The notes beneath the pieces were generated by a model. It saw only the letters and a list, made by a program, of their open reading frames with translations, was not told the DNA's origin and ran no database searches. Shown in pieces: positions 1 through 11,112 of a stretch of 64,000 nucleotides of DNA. The translations under genes and the position numbers were made by a program. This stretch comes from Varanus komodoensis. Lineage: Eukaryota > Chordata > Lepidosauria > Squamata > Varanidae. The stretch lies in NCBI RefSeq assembly GCF_004798865.1, contig NW_025335268.1:92191287-92255286 (forward strand). Direction: 5' to 3'. The number at the start of each line of letters is the position of its first letter. Positions within the stretch are counted from its first letter, which is position 1.

Positions 1-405
1 TGGTACTCCATGGCATAGCTGCCATGGTGCAGAGCCATAGTCCCCCAGCACCACCTTCTGGAATCGGCCATTGAGATAGGAGTGGAACCTCTGCAAAGCA
101 GTGCCTCCGACTCCCAATCCCGCTAGCCTATCCAGAAGGATACCATGGTCGATGGTATCAAAAGCTGCTGAGAGATCCAGAAGAACCAACAGGGATGCAC
201 TCCCCCTGTCCTTCTCCCTGCACAGGTCATTGTACAGGGCGACCAAGGCAGATTCAGTACCGGGTCTGACGCCAGACTGAAATGGGTCCAGATAATCAGT
301 TTCATCCAAGAGTGCTTGGAGTTGTCCCACCACCACCCGCTCCAACACCTTGCCCAAAAACGGGATGTTGGCCACTGGTCTATAATTAGTGGCCATCTCT
401 GGACC
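1..405 (-). mobile_element. L2/CR1-group LINE fragment, reverse transcriptase region
   Basis: Read on the minus strand this encodes a LINE reverse transcriptase segment: LLDETDYLDPFQSG, then a stretch ending in AAFDTIDHGI, then LGVGGTAL. The DNA closely matches 44330-44710 on the plus strand, so both belong to one family. The element enters from the left edge of the window, where its 3' part would lie. It is 5'-truncated near 405 and its frame is interrupted. The L2 assignment rests on the 3' ends of the related copies in this window; another CR1-group clade is possible. Confidence 0.8.
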
Positions 406-1186
406 CTAATAGTGTAGATTGGATAGCCTATTGCTGCTATTGTATTTTATGACAACAATAGCCATAAGCCAAGTCCACCTCTCCCCCTCCCCAAAGCCCC
501 AGAGAGCAGCCACACAAAAAACAATGGAATATATTGAATTGACAGCATTGGGCTGTATCCAGTTATTGCCTGAATATACACATTCAGTTCAGTGGGTATA
601 TTTTATGTGGAATTAACACTGGATCAAACCCAGTTGACCCATTCACATATAACAGTGGCAGATTGTGGATTAATTAACCTACATTTTGCTGGCATGTGTG
701 CTCTTCCCAGTTGGCTTGACTGTGGTTCATTTTGTGCTGTGCAAGCTTAAAAATGTACTGTTAACCCTAAGAATTAATCATTGGTCAGTTAGTTCAGTTA
801 TTTATATTACCAAACAGTGGTACCTTTATTAATTTGTTTTAAAGAAACAGAATTTTGATGGAAGTTTCAAGTAAGAGTTTAATACAATTTTAGTATATAA
901 CAGTGCTAAATAATAGAATAGCGAGCTGTGTTCTCTTACCCTCCCCAAGCACAGTGAATTTATTTATTTATTTAATAGACCACGCCTATAGTCCTGTACG
1001 GGCTCTCTGGGCCATGTACAGAAAAAGCTGTGTCCACTGTCATGTAAGGGTCTCCCTCCTTTGTATATTGTGTGTACAAATGGGGAAGACACTGAGCCTG
1101 AGTGTATATAGCTGTATAATGCAATAGGTAAGTGATTTTTCTCGCACAATTTTAAATTACTCTAACAAGAGTATGAAAAGCAGTAG
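406..1186. other. AT-rich non-coding sequence, nothing recognised
   Basis: I see no gene, tandem array or familiar repeat here. Short open frames up to about 74 codons show no domain signature. It probably lies in or upstream of the first DGKH intron. Confidence 0.5.
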
Positions 1187-1312
1187 GCGACTTGGTACCC
1201 TCCATATTTTGGAATACAACTCCTTTAGCACCAGTCAGCATACCTACAACTCCCAAGATTAGGGGAGCTGTAGTCCAAAATATTTGGAAGGTACCAAGTT
1301 GCCTTTCTGTGG
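1187..1312. repeat. Foldback (palindromic) MITE-like repeat
   Basis: The two ends are imperfect reverse complements. The left half carries acttggtaccctccatattt and then a ctacaactccc-type core. The right half carries gagctgtagtccaaaatatt, then aaggtaccaagttgcc. Related foldback units lie at 14756-14873, 35420-35535, 42064-42190 and 61438-61570. The structure fits a non-autonomous DNA transposon, but I cannot name the superfamily. Confidence 0.65.
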
Positions 1313-2829
1313 TGTACATATATGAATGATATATTAAAATGCCTGTGAATCTGATGGCTCTGTCAGGTTTTTTTGGGTTGTTTGTAGGCTAATGAGAATG
1401 CATACATTTTTGGCATTATGGTTTTGTAAAAGTGAATTGTAGCAGTATTCTTGTGGTCGGGAAAAAAAAAAGTATGTTGAAAGCAGTCCTAAAATACAAC
1501 CCTAAAATAAAATAAAGGGTTATTTGACTTGTCATGTTTGAGTGGTTTTATGTAAATCCCTATATTTTAAATGTCTGTGTTATATGCACAATGTCTTGAC
1601 CCCCAAGCGAAATACAGCATCTTGGTCAGTCATGTGTTGTGGCCCATCCATTGCTGGGCAAGCACTGCAGCACATGGAGACATTCAGTCACAAGCACATG
1701 CATATAAGCACACAAAGCAGAGGCTTCACTAGGTTATTTAAATACATATTAGGCTTGTATTTGTATTGTATTAGGCTCATACCAGATGAGACCCCTGAGT
1801 CTGATACAGTTTAGTCAGTATATTGAATTGGTTGTAATACCAAATAGAAGTGACAGTCCAGTCATTTTTGTTGTTAAGGTCTGCTCAGCTATGTGTATTG
1901 CTGAGGCAGGCAACTAAAACTTCTCAGGCAACTAAACTTCATCCTGGGCAATTGTGAGGATAAAATGTGACCCGATGTGCTATTCAGTGCTTATTGTTAA
2001 AGCAGGTATAAATTAAATATCCTTAACAATGATGTGGAAGTGCAAGAAATTGTGTTTGTATGTGCATTGCATCATAGAGGAAATAATGCAATTCCTTGGC
2101 TTATAACTGAGCAAATGAACCAGAACATGTGATGCAAAAACTGTAATAAATTGACTATATTTCTTGAGGCTTCTTCATCTAGTTGTAATAAATAATTAAA
2201 TAAAATCTTGCACAATCTGCTGAAATAACTTCTGGCTTTGGCTTCTATTAGTTCTCTGTATTGTCTTTACTGAAGCTGCAGGATTGACTTAAGTGCAGTG
2301 TTTTATATGGGTCAGTTAAAAGCATATGGATCAATTAAAAGCATACTGAAGAATAAGTGTACAAGGAATTGCCCAACCACCAGTAAATTCTGTGATTTTC
2401 TGATGCAACATGGGTGTTAGTCCTCTCATGTCTGCTCAGAATAGAGACTATGAACTTGGAAGGCATGGCTGGATAAAGAGAAAAAATGAGAGAAAAAATG
2501 AGTCACACAAAAACCCTAATCAAATAAATTCATTGGGTAAATGGTTTGCAACAAGATTTAGTGCCTTTGCGCTAATCTTTTTAGCAGCTGCCACAAAATT
2601 CCTTGATTGGTTTTATATCTAAACTGGCATTGTGTAGCCAAAGTTCCATCAGGCATTGCTCCCAACAATGCTGCAGGGAATCTTTTCCTATAATAAACAT
2701 ACAAATTCATCGAAGAAAAAATAGTGTATAATGTCTTCTATTTATAGAACCAGAGTCACACATGTTCAGAGAAGTTGAACTTTGGAGATATTTGCCTACC
2801 TCCCATCCAAATATGAAAAAGGCAATGGC
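1313..2829. other. Non-coding sequence, nothing recognised
   Basis: AT-rich sequence without a recognisable gene or repeat. The longest open frame (1542-1814 +, 90 codons) has low complexity and no motif. Confidence 0.45.
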
Positions 2830-3205
2830 TTGGTTCAGAGGTCACAACTCATGATAAATCATGGGTTGTTTAGGAATGACTGAATATACTGGCTCCTAAA
2901 CGGTTACCTTCATCCAGTATGCATAATGACACAATGGCACTCTGTCCCTGGGTGGTTTGGCATGACATATAAATCTGCAATTGTGGGTTGTTGGGGACGA
3001 AATAACCATGTGTTCCAAGAGTTCACTGCACACTGGGGATATTCATGGGGCCAGCAACATAATGCATGTTCTGGATGTGCATGTTGTATTGGACAGCCCA
3101 CCAGCAGAGCATCCCTGAGTTATTTAGCACAGTGGCATTCCTGCTCATTCAGAACCCATTATTTATTTACAATATGGGTTGTTGTGTCATCCTAACTGGG
3201 CCATA
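2830..3205. repeat. Probable dispersed DNA-repeat fragment (caacccatg motif)
   Basis: Variants of gggttgtt and its complement recur near both ends (2860-2870 and 3170-3182), with an internal gtgggttgttgggg at about 2982. Similar motifs occur at 10985-11112 and 62905-63085. This suggests an old non-autonomous DNA transposon, but termini and target-site duplications could not be fixed. Confidence 0.3.
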
Positions 3206-4049
3206 GTCTGGAAATGCTTCTTTCGATCAGAGCAAGCCAAGGAATTAAAATTATGAAATAAGTTCTGTAAAAATGGTACCACCATCTGAATGCTATTTGT
3301 GTGAATGGTTTCTGTATCTTGTGATGCAGAATCCTTTAGCACCCTGTGAGTATAATCAATCTCTAATTTTGATTTTAAGTTTAGTGAAAGGTAGACAAGG
3401 AGAGAGAAGGTCTTTTCAAGCAGGAAAAAGCCCAGCTACTCCTGTTCAGTTCTAACTAGAAAAGTTTAGCCAACTGCTGCTCAGGGTTAGTGCATTATAG
3501 ATAGAAATAATAAATATGAAGATTGATGTAGTAAAATGAAATAAATCAGTAATTAATTACGTTAATATTTATAGTCTGTATCTTTTTGTTTTGGAATCCA
3601 ATCCCTTTCCTATAGTTTAACTTGTTATATTAAGAAAGCCACCCTATAACATGTCCTCTTTACTTCATTACTTTGCTCTATTTTTAACAGCACAGTTTAC
3701 CTGTGGATTCTATTGTAACAGGATGTGGTGAGGAACAATAGCACCCAAGAGCAACCTAAAAAGTGGCAGAATCTTAGCTGAAAATAGAAATGTGAGATAA
3801 AATGTAGTTCAGGCAGTATTTATAATCTGGGCTGCTGTGAGTGAGTTGTTTTTCTGGTTTACAGAAATGACAGAAGCAGTCATATATTTGTCTCAGATTT
3901 GTTCAGGTTGTTCCTTTCCTGTTTAAATTTGCTCTGCATTCATGATTATAAAATGGAAAGTATGGCTGGATTTGGACACAGCCACATTCTCACATAATAC
4001 CAGCTCATGATTTACTTAACCTGTAGTTTGCTGGATATCTGACAGATTA
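3206..4049. other. Non-coding sequence, nothing recognised
   Basis: No coding signal or clear repeat was found. The open frame at 3273-3455 has no recognisable motif. Confidence 0.45.
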
Positions 4050-5295
4050 TTTATTATTCATTTTTAGACTTCTTATCTGCCAAATTAGCTCAAAGGCTCT
4101 CTAAGCAGATTACAATCCATAAAACATATATAATAACAATAAAAACTGATTAAAATACAATATATGAAAAACAATAAAACAAAACAGTGCACATCTGAGA
4201 GCAGATCAATTTAGAACTCTTCATATTAATAATGGCTTATTAATGAAATCAGTTATTAAAATACTTATAAAACTGCTTTCACCTGGCACCGAAAAGATTG
4301 TAGTGAAGGTACCAGGTAAACTGTTTTTGGGAGGCTGTTCCACAAGTGGGGCACAACTACTGAGAAGGCTGCTCTTCTATTAGCCATCCTCCTCACCTCC
4401 TTGGAGGGTGGCTCTTTCAGAAGGGCCTCCGAAACAGATCTTATGGGCTGGATAGGTATGTGTGGGAGCACGCGGTCCTTCAGGTACCTGGTCCCAAGCT
4501 GTTTAAGACTTTATATCTTAAAACAAACACCTTCAATTGGGCCCAGAGCTCCACTGCTAACCGATGAAGATGGTAAAGTATTGGTGTTACATGGGAGCAC
4601 AGTTCTGCTTGTAACAGCAGCCACGCCACTCTGTTCTCCACTGGTTGAAGTTTCTAGACCATCTTCAAGGGCAGACCCATAAAATAGTCCAGTTGAGAGG
4701 TTACCAGAGCATGGGTGAGTGTGGCTAGGCTCTGTCTGTCCAGGTAGGGCTGTAGTTGGTAAATAAATTACAGCTGAATGAAGGTGTTCCTGGCCACTGA
4801 GTCTACCCAAGACCCAAGTGATGAGTTTGGGTCCAGGAGCACCCCCAAGCTACAAACCCTGTCCTTCAGGGGGAGTGTGACCCCATCCAAGACTGGTAAA
4901 ATGCCCACCCTCTGGGCAGATGGACTGTCCACCAACCATAACTTCCTCTTATCTGGATTGAATTTCAGTTAGTTGGCCTGCATCCAGTCCATTATTGAAC
5001 TCAGGCAGTGATTCAGAGTGGAAACCTCCTCACCTGGGTTAGATGAAAAGGAGAAGTAAAGCTGGGTGTTATCAGTGTACTGATGTCACCTCAGCCCCCA
5101 CCTCCGAATGACCTCTCCCAGCAGCTTCATGTATATGTTGAACAGCATTGGGGACAGTATAGAGCTCTGAGGAACCCCATAGCTTAATCACTGTGGAGCA
5201 GAGCAGTTGTCCCTCAGCACCACCATCTGGACACAATCAGCCAGGTAGGAGCTGATAGATGTGCAAACAAGGATGTAGTCCTTATCCTGGATGCT
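4050..5295 (-). mobile_element. L2/CR1-group LINE, 3' half, degenerate
   Basis: On the minus strand this copy runs from the RT core to the 3' end. Around 5050-5087 it encodes HQYTDNTQLYFS, a decayed form of the HQYADDTQL active-site block seen at 44800. Near 4265-4471 the C-terminal block reads PHLWNSLPKTVYLVPSLQSF, then CQVKAVL. The 3' end near 4050-4140 is AT-rich and contains the typical tail motif before the terminal AAT repeats. Substitution of the catalytic Asp pair and several frame breaks show it is an inactive fossil LINE. Confidence 0.85.
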
Positions 5296-6520
5296 GTGTT
5301 GTTTCTTCCCTTCCTTTTTTGCTAGCTTGCTTCCCAAAAGTCTTTGGGCAGTTTAATACTGACATGATCCCATCACATCAGCTGTCTTCTTAGAACTGGA
5401 CTATTTTACAAATGGAAAACTCAGATACTCCTTTCACTGCTCATACCTGCTCCATTCCTTAGCAAAGTTCTAGAAACCTTGCTTTCGGGAAACTTGGAAC
5501 TTTTTACACTAAAAGTGTTCTAATAATTATGGAGCGGATGATTGTACAGTGTGTCTCTGTATGTGATCAGGAGGTTGATATACGAATGGATTGGCATACA
5601 CTTAATGCTGACTGAGTTTATCTCACCTCTTTCCAATAGATGTAATTTGTTCATCTAACCTTGCTTTCTGCCATCCTGCAGTCTGAAAATGATAACTTTG
5701 CATTGCCTTTTCCCTTCTATTCCTGGTATTTCATACTATTACGTTTATTTCAACTTGTTTCAATTTCCACTCATCCTTCTACAGTTAAATGTTTGATCTT
5801 TCAAATGTATTACTTTCCTATCCAAGTTGTGTTATTAGTAAAACTGAAAAATAGATTTACCGGAGAGGGCTGCTTAACTGAGTGGATGGTCACAGAAGCG
5901 AGCATGTGTCGAGCGCAGAAAAACAGCAGAAAATTATTCAGAAAAAATATTAATGGCAAGAATGAAGAACTAGGAAGTGAAACTATTGTTGTTTTAAGAA
6001 TATGATATCTGAAAAGAAATACTTTCTTTTTTCCTTTTTTTGTTAATATGTTGCTCAATTGATCGTATTAGAGAACAAACAGTTCTTTCCCCATAGGGAG
6101 TTTTGCATACTATAGAACATTTTTCTCATAGATTTTTGTGATCCTTTTATGTTAGGGTATCTGACTTCTGTGATTATATGTGGTAAAGGTCATAAACACA
6201 ATAGCAATTTGTTGTGCACTCAAGGAATAACAAGATACATGGTGCTAGGACAACAAAATGCTGGAAAGCTTTCTGACTTGTTGAAGGTAGGGTTAGGAGA
6301 CATGTTGACTCCATGGCAGATGGATTACATGCTTATCCTTTGACCAACTCTGGCAGGCAAGCATTGGCTGAGTCATTAAGTTAATGGCATAATTCTGCCA
6401 AACTATTGATAGAAAACTCATGCATATGCACACATACAAACATGCAACCCTCACCAGCAGTTCTGGCAAAGATAACAGCATAATCTTATATGTCTGCTTA
6501 AAAAGTAGATTCTGTTACAT
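5296..6520. other. Non-coding sequence, nothing recognised
   Basis: AT-rich, without repeat or gene hallmarks. The open frame 5661-6005 (+, 114 codons) is mostly hydrophobic from pyrimidine-rich DNA and has no family motif. Confidence 0.45.
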
Positions 6521-6924
6521 TTGTTTCAGGCTTAGTCAGAATAGATCTGTTGAAATCAATGGGACTTAGCTGTGGTTTACTTTTCTCATTAGTATTACAA
6601 GGTTCACTCTTAGCACAACTAAATCTGGGTCCATCCCATGGAGTTCAGTCTGGCTTATTTTCAGATAGCTTGGTGTAGAACTGCAGCTTGGTATATGTTT
6701 GGTATATGTTCATCTCATAAATGCACATACTTGCAGCTCCTCCATTCTGTACTAATAACTTACTACTTCTGTGTTCATGTTGCTTGTATAATTTAGATTT
6801 CTAGTCAGAAGCTGAACTGCGAGTGCCTACCAGCAGTTTGCTCCATACCATCCAGTTTCAAGAACCAATTGACTGTATTATCTTTGTCACTTGGAGAATT
6901 AAAAAGTACTGATGTGCTAAGACA

Positions 6925-7210
6925 GAAGCCTTTTTCAGAAGCCACCCCAATCTGTGGAATTCTCTGTCTAGAAAAATTCACTTTATTCCTGCCCTAGTTT
7001 TTGCATGCTTCTGTGTGAAACCCTATAAGAAGGCCTTCAGCTGTTAATAAATGTTGGTGGATGAGCGCCTATTGCTGCTGTTGCAGTTTTTGGGGGGTTT
7101 GCTGCTTTGTTTCACTGCAGCTTAATCGTATTTCTGTGTCCTGTCCTCTTTTTGGTTACCTGTCTCAAATTGTTTTAAAGAGGGATGTTAATGTTCTAAA
7201 TAAATAAAGT
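6925..7210 (+). mobile_element. Old L2/CR1-group LINE 3' end
   Basis: Around 6950-7005 a plus-strand frame reads NLWNSLSRKIHFIPALVFA, which aligns with LWNALPREVCLAPSSYAF of the better copy at 44300-45857. A decayed 3' tail with aataaataaag follows near 7200. The copy is old and badly eroded. Confidence 0.6.
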
Positions 7211-7888
7211 GCAGTTTTTAATGCTTCAGTAGAATGAAAACTGCATTTCTTAAAGAAAAGCAGTGGCACAGCAAATGTACATCATAAAGAATTTACCTAG
7301 TTGTGAAGGGCAAGAAAAAGAAAATAGGGGAAAGTAAAAGAATAATTTTGATGAGAGTTAGTCAAACCAATATTTTTGATGGTTAATAACTGCTTTTGTA
7401 TGTTTGTCTGTGTTCATATGTTGTATGTAAATCAGGGGTCCTCAAACGTTTAAAATGGGGCCAGTTCACTGTCCCTCAGACTGTTGCGGGGCTGGACTAT
7501 GGTTTGAAAAAAATATGAACGATGCCTATGCACACTGCACATTAAGAATTAATTAAAATTAAAATAAATTTAAAATCAATTAAAATTAAAAATAATTAAA
7601 AAATTAAAAAATGTTTGCTCTGCTCCCTCAGGCTGCAGCAGAAGCCCAAGATGAGGTGGGGAAGAGCATGTCCATATTCAAGGGACATAGCTACAACACA
7701 ATCAAGGCTCTAAATATAGTATTTTGCATAATGCAGCTGATGACTGCAACTGGCGTTTACAAAGAATGAAGCAGAAATACTAAGGATAAATACTGTTAAT
7801 GCCACTTTTAGTATTTGAAGCAAGTCAGCCCAGAACAATTCCCACAATACGCAGTGGCTGTATTTGGATGCAGAGCTGATGACTACCA

Positions 7889-7975
7889 TGTTTTTATTTA
7901 TTTATTTATTTATATTGAGATTTATATCCTGCCTTTTTCCTACAAAGGGCTCAAGGCAGCTTACATCATTCTCCT
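7889..7975 (-). repeat. MIR-like tRNA SINE, 3' tail only
   Basis: This matches the 3' portion of the SINE at 17278-17516 almost exactly (atcctgcctttttcctacaa, then aggcagcttacatcattctcc). It has a TTTA-rich tail and no tRNA-related head. It sits inside the hAT-like element. Confidence 0.75.
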
Positions 7976-8235
7976 TGCCAAAACTGGTACTGTCCAGATG
8001 AGTTGGATTACAACTTCCATTGGCCATGCTGGTTGGGCATGATGGAAATTATAGCCTGGCTGTTGCCCTGCTTCTGAGGGAGTGGGAGCAGGAGGCCAGA
8101 GAGGCGAGCATGGGGCAGCTCCCCCGGCTGGGAGAGGGCTGTGAGGAGGGAGGTAAGGGCTTATTTCCGGGGCGAGGGGAGATGAGGGACGGGGCCGCAG
8201 CGGGAAGAAGCATGGCAGCTGCTCACCTCCGCCAC

Positions 8236-8371
8236 GGCCTTCTCTGGGCAAGCCACCGCTGCCGTCGAGCAGCCTCCTCCCAAGCCTGGAGATGGCTGCA
8301 ATGGGTAGTGGTGGCTTGCCCAGAGAAGGCCACGGTGGAGGCGCCTCCTCTGCGGCCTTCTCTGGGCAAGC
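8236..8371. repeat. GC-rich inverted and direct repeats
   Basis: A 22-bp segment at 8236-8257 is the exact reverse complement of 8310-8331. Its 18-bp core returns in direct orientation at 8354-8371. The three copies lie within 136 bases of the GC-rich core of the hAT-like element. Confidence 0.9.
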
Positions 8372-8673
8372 TGCAGCCGCCATTGAGCAGCTGCCCCTGG
8401 GCTTAGTGAGGTGGCCGCAGCTTGGCCCACAGCCCAGGGATGTGGCTCGCATACTTAAGAATGGATTTAAAAAGTTATATTTTTCTTATCTTCAATCCTT
8501 TTTTAGCGTCGTCTCCCTTTCTCTCTTCCGCCCTCCTCTCTTCTGTTTCCTGCTCCGTATTCCCACTGCATATGCGTGCAATGAGAAGAGGGAAGAAGAG
8601 CCGGTGCACGCACAGTTGAGATGTTACAATTTGGCTCCGGTTCTGCTCAGTTTTAAAGAATGCCTGTGCCGGC

Positions 8674-8731
8674 TCAGAGCTTTTGGACTCACTTGGAGAT
8701 TGTTTTCTCCAAGTGAGTCCAAAAGCTCTGA
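8674..8731. repeat. Perfect 26-bp hairpin
   Basis: Arms 8674-8699 and 8706-8731 are exact reverse complements separated by a 6-base loop (ttgttt). The structure lies close to the right end of the hAT-like element. Confidence 0.95.
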
Positions 8732-8814
8732 GGCGGGCCAGATAAATGAGCATGGCGGGCCGTATCCGGCCCTCGGGCTGTAGTTTCAGGACGTGTTATG
8801 TAAATGATCTCTAT

Positions 8815-8893
8815 ATATTATAATATTGTATTTTTATGTTTTTATTGGTGAACTGCCTGGATTTTGCTATTGGGTAAAATATAAATAATGAAA
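8815..8893 (+). repeat. L2-like LINE 3' end remnant
   Basis: A short stretch with gtgaactgcctggattttgc followed by ggtaaaatataaataatg resembles the conserved 3' terminal hairpin and tail of L2-type LINEs (compare 45785-45850). Only the 3' terminus remains. Confidence 0.5.
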
Positions 8894-10702
8894 ATGAGTG
8901 GAATCCATCCAAACAAATTACTGTTTTTCTGCAAATGTTTATCTTCACTTTACAATCTGAATGTAATATTCCTAACCTATTAAATGATCTATCAACATAA
9001 ATGGCATTTATATTTTGAAGCTAAGTTTTGTGAGGTAATAGTACTAGAATTAAAATATGAATGGAGTTTGGTTGAGCTTTAGAGTAAAGTCAGAGCAAGA
9101 GGCTTAGCAAGAAAGGTGATCTGTTCTGATTTATTTGAGTGGATAACTTTTGCTGAATCCATATGGAAGATGGATAAAATGTCACATGGTAGTAAAAATG
9201 AATGGCTAAAGTCTACAAAGGACAGATCCCACAACTACTGGGGAGTCAAAGTGAAGAATTACAGAATAAACCTATATCCAGTTTGCATGGAAATATTTTT
9301 TCCCCTCCTTTAGCATATCTGAGAGAAAAACTTTCAGGCGGAGAATAACATGATACAATACTGAAGGAGATTATCTCATCTCCCTGCCCCCAACTGTAAT
9401 CACTCTGTGCTCTGTTTAAAATAGTGTAGCTTCTTTGATGCCTAAATGAAATTTTGCAGGGTAGCACAAGTCACTGTCATCTGGGTCTTGATAGAAGATA
9501 CACAGTGACCAAGCTATAACTGTCGAGTAGATTCACTTGTGTCTTTGAGACTATCTCAGGAAATTATGACAGCAGTTGTACCTGAAAAGGAAACATGAAA
9601 AATGAGGATTTAATAATGTTAAATATTTATTTAAAAATAAATATGTTTTGAGTTTTGCAAATTGTATCTTCTTATAATTTCAATTAGCACCTTAAATGTA
9701 ATATCACATATCACGTATTTGATGAAGTAAACATTAGTCCACAAAAACATGTGCCATGATAAATCTGTTAGTGTGACAACATGCTGTATTTACTGCAACA
9801 TAAACTAATAATTTCCCTCTCAAAATTGTCATCCTGTGAGCCTCCTCTAAAGATTATGTGATACTTAGCAGTAATCCTCTTGACTAAGAATTGGTGAGAG
9901 CTTGAGAATTAATAGGCGTTAGCTATTATCCATCTATAAGGCTTTCTCCTATTTTTTTTTAACAAAATGGAGATCTAATGATGTGCAGTTGTTACATTTC
10001 TTGGACTTGTATGTGGAAAATCCAGATTTCGATTTTCACTCAGAAGACCCAATGCTCACATGGTACCTAGTGGCAAAATACAACTTCTTAGCAGGCTGGG
10101 TGAAGATAAAATTCAGTTTAAAAATCACCTTGCTGGATATATTCCCAGCTGAGATTAAAGAGTTCTCCAATTTTACTTCACTGATTTGTGCATAAATCTC
10201 TCATATATATTTGAATGAATGGGCAAATTCTTACTGAAAATAGAACATTTAATAAATAATAGTCTTCTTGTTGACTACAAGGTTAGTCTGTAATGGCTGG
10301 AGAATGAATAAGTATCAGATATCAACCAAACTGTAGAAATTACATAACTTGGCATCTTGCTGCAATCACTATTGCATTTCTGGAAAAGCGCATCTTATAA
10401 AGTGGACTGCTGGATATTGTTGATGTGTGTAGCCATTAATACTGTACATGTGGTTGTGGGGAAAGAGGAAATTTCCTATTATTGACACCAATCATCTAAC
10501 TTTGTGATTTATCTCTGGCATCACATTATGCGCTGGCAGAATGTAATATTAGTGGGTCTACTGCAGTGAGCCCAATGAAACAGAATACTGAGCACTCTTG
10601 ATTAGAACGAGGTGCCATAGACCCAGTCTAATTGCAAGCAGACTTGCAAAAGGGACAAAGAAAGCAGTTTGCACCATCCCCGCCTTTCTGCTTGAAGGTG
10701 TC
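8894..10702. other. Non-coding sequence, nothing recognised
   Basis: AT-rich sequence with short random open frames only. I found no exon signature and no repeat I can name. Confidence 0.45.
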
Positions 10703-10944
10703 CTTTATTTATTTATATTGCAATTTATATCCTGCCTTTTTCCTACAAAGGACTCAAGGCAGCTTACATCATCTCTCTTCCTCCATCTTATCCCCACAAC
10801 AACAACCCTGTGAGGTAGGTTGGGCTGAGAGTCTGTGACTGGCTCAAAGTCACCCAGTTGGCTCCGTGGCTGAGCGGGGACTAGAACCCAGATCCTCTGA
10901 GTCCCAGTCCCATGCTCTTAACCACTACACCACACTGGCTCTCT
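10703..10944 (-). repeat. MIR-like tRNA-derived SINE, near full length
   Basis: Read on the minus strand it starts gagccagtgtggtgtagtgg. It contains a tRNA-like A box (tggtgtagtggttaagagc) and a B box (gggttctagtccc), then a conserved core and an L2-like tail ending in AAATA repeats. Other copies lie at 17278-17516 and 55276-55500. The tail suggests L2 machinery mobilised it (inference). It is not a functional tRNA gene. Confidence 0.88.
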
Positions 10945-10984
10945 TTCCTTTCTGGTTTTCCATGACATGACAATGACAGACCAA

Positions 10985-11112
10985 ACAGTGGGTGAATAGT
11001 TGTCATATGAAGCTAGATGGATTCCTGCAGGGTGGGTTATTGTTGGCAACAAACCACCCAACAACCCATGGCCTGTTGTTGGCTTCACAATGGAATGTCG
11101 TATTAGCCGCAC
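10985..11112. repeat. Probable dispersed DNA-repeat fragment (caacccatgg motif)
   Basis: Contains gttattgttggcaacaaacc followed by acccaacaacccatggcctg, related to motifs at 2860-3180 and 62940-62990. It is likely a fragment of an old DNA transposon; its ends are not defined. Confidence 0.3.

Larger units (their letters stand above)
7433..8797. mobile_element. Non-autonomous hAT-like DNA transposon, composite
   Basis: The left end begins caggggtcctcaaacgttta. The right end is a decayed inverted version, with cggccctcgggctgtagttt just before it. The 8-bp flanks atgtaaat at 7425-7432 and 8798-8805 are identical, as expected of a hAT target-site duplication. No transposase frame is recognisable. 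The interior is a mosaic: AT-rich DNA (7540-7615), a SINE tail (7889-7975), foldback-repeat-like DNA (7979-8055), a very GC-rich block (8060-8460) and a perfect hairpin (8674-8731). Long open frames across the GC block (for example 8292-8783 +) have low complexity and no homology I can see. Confidence 0.7.

Noticed and set aside
8040-8460. Possible CpG-island promoter
   Set aside because: The GC-rich block lies inside a transposon bounded by a target-site duplication. No first exon of DGKH or other gene is visible next to it.
7961-8783. Overlapping 163-codon open frames on both strands (7961-8452 - and 8292-8783 +)
   Set aside because: They arise from the very GC-rich core of a transposon, are Pro/Ala/Ser/Arg-rich, and show no domain or conserved motif.
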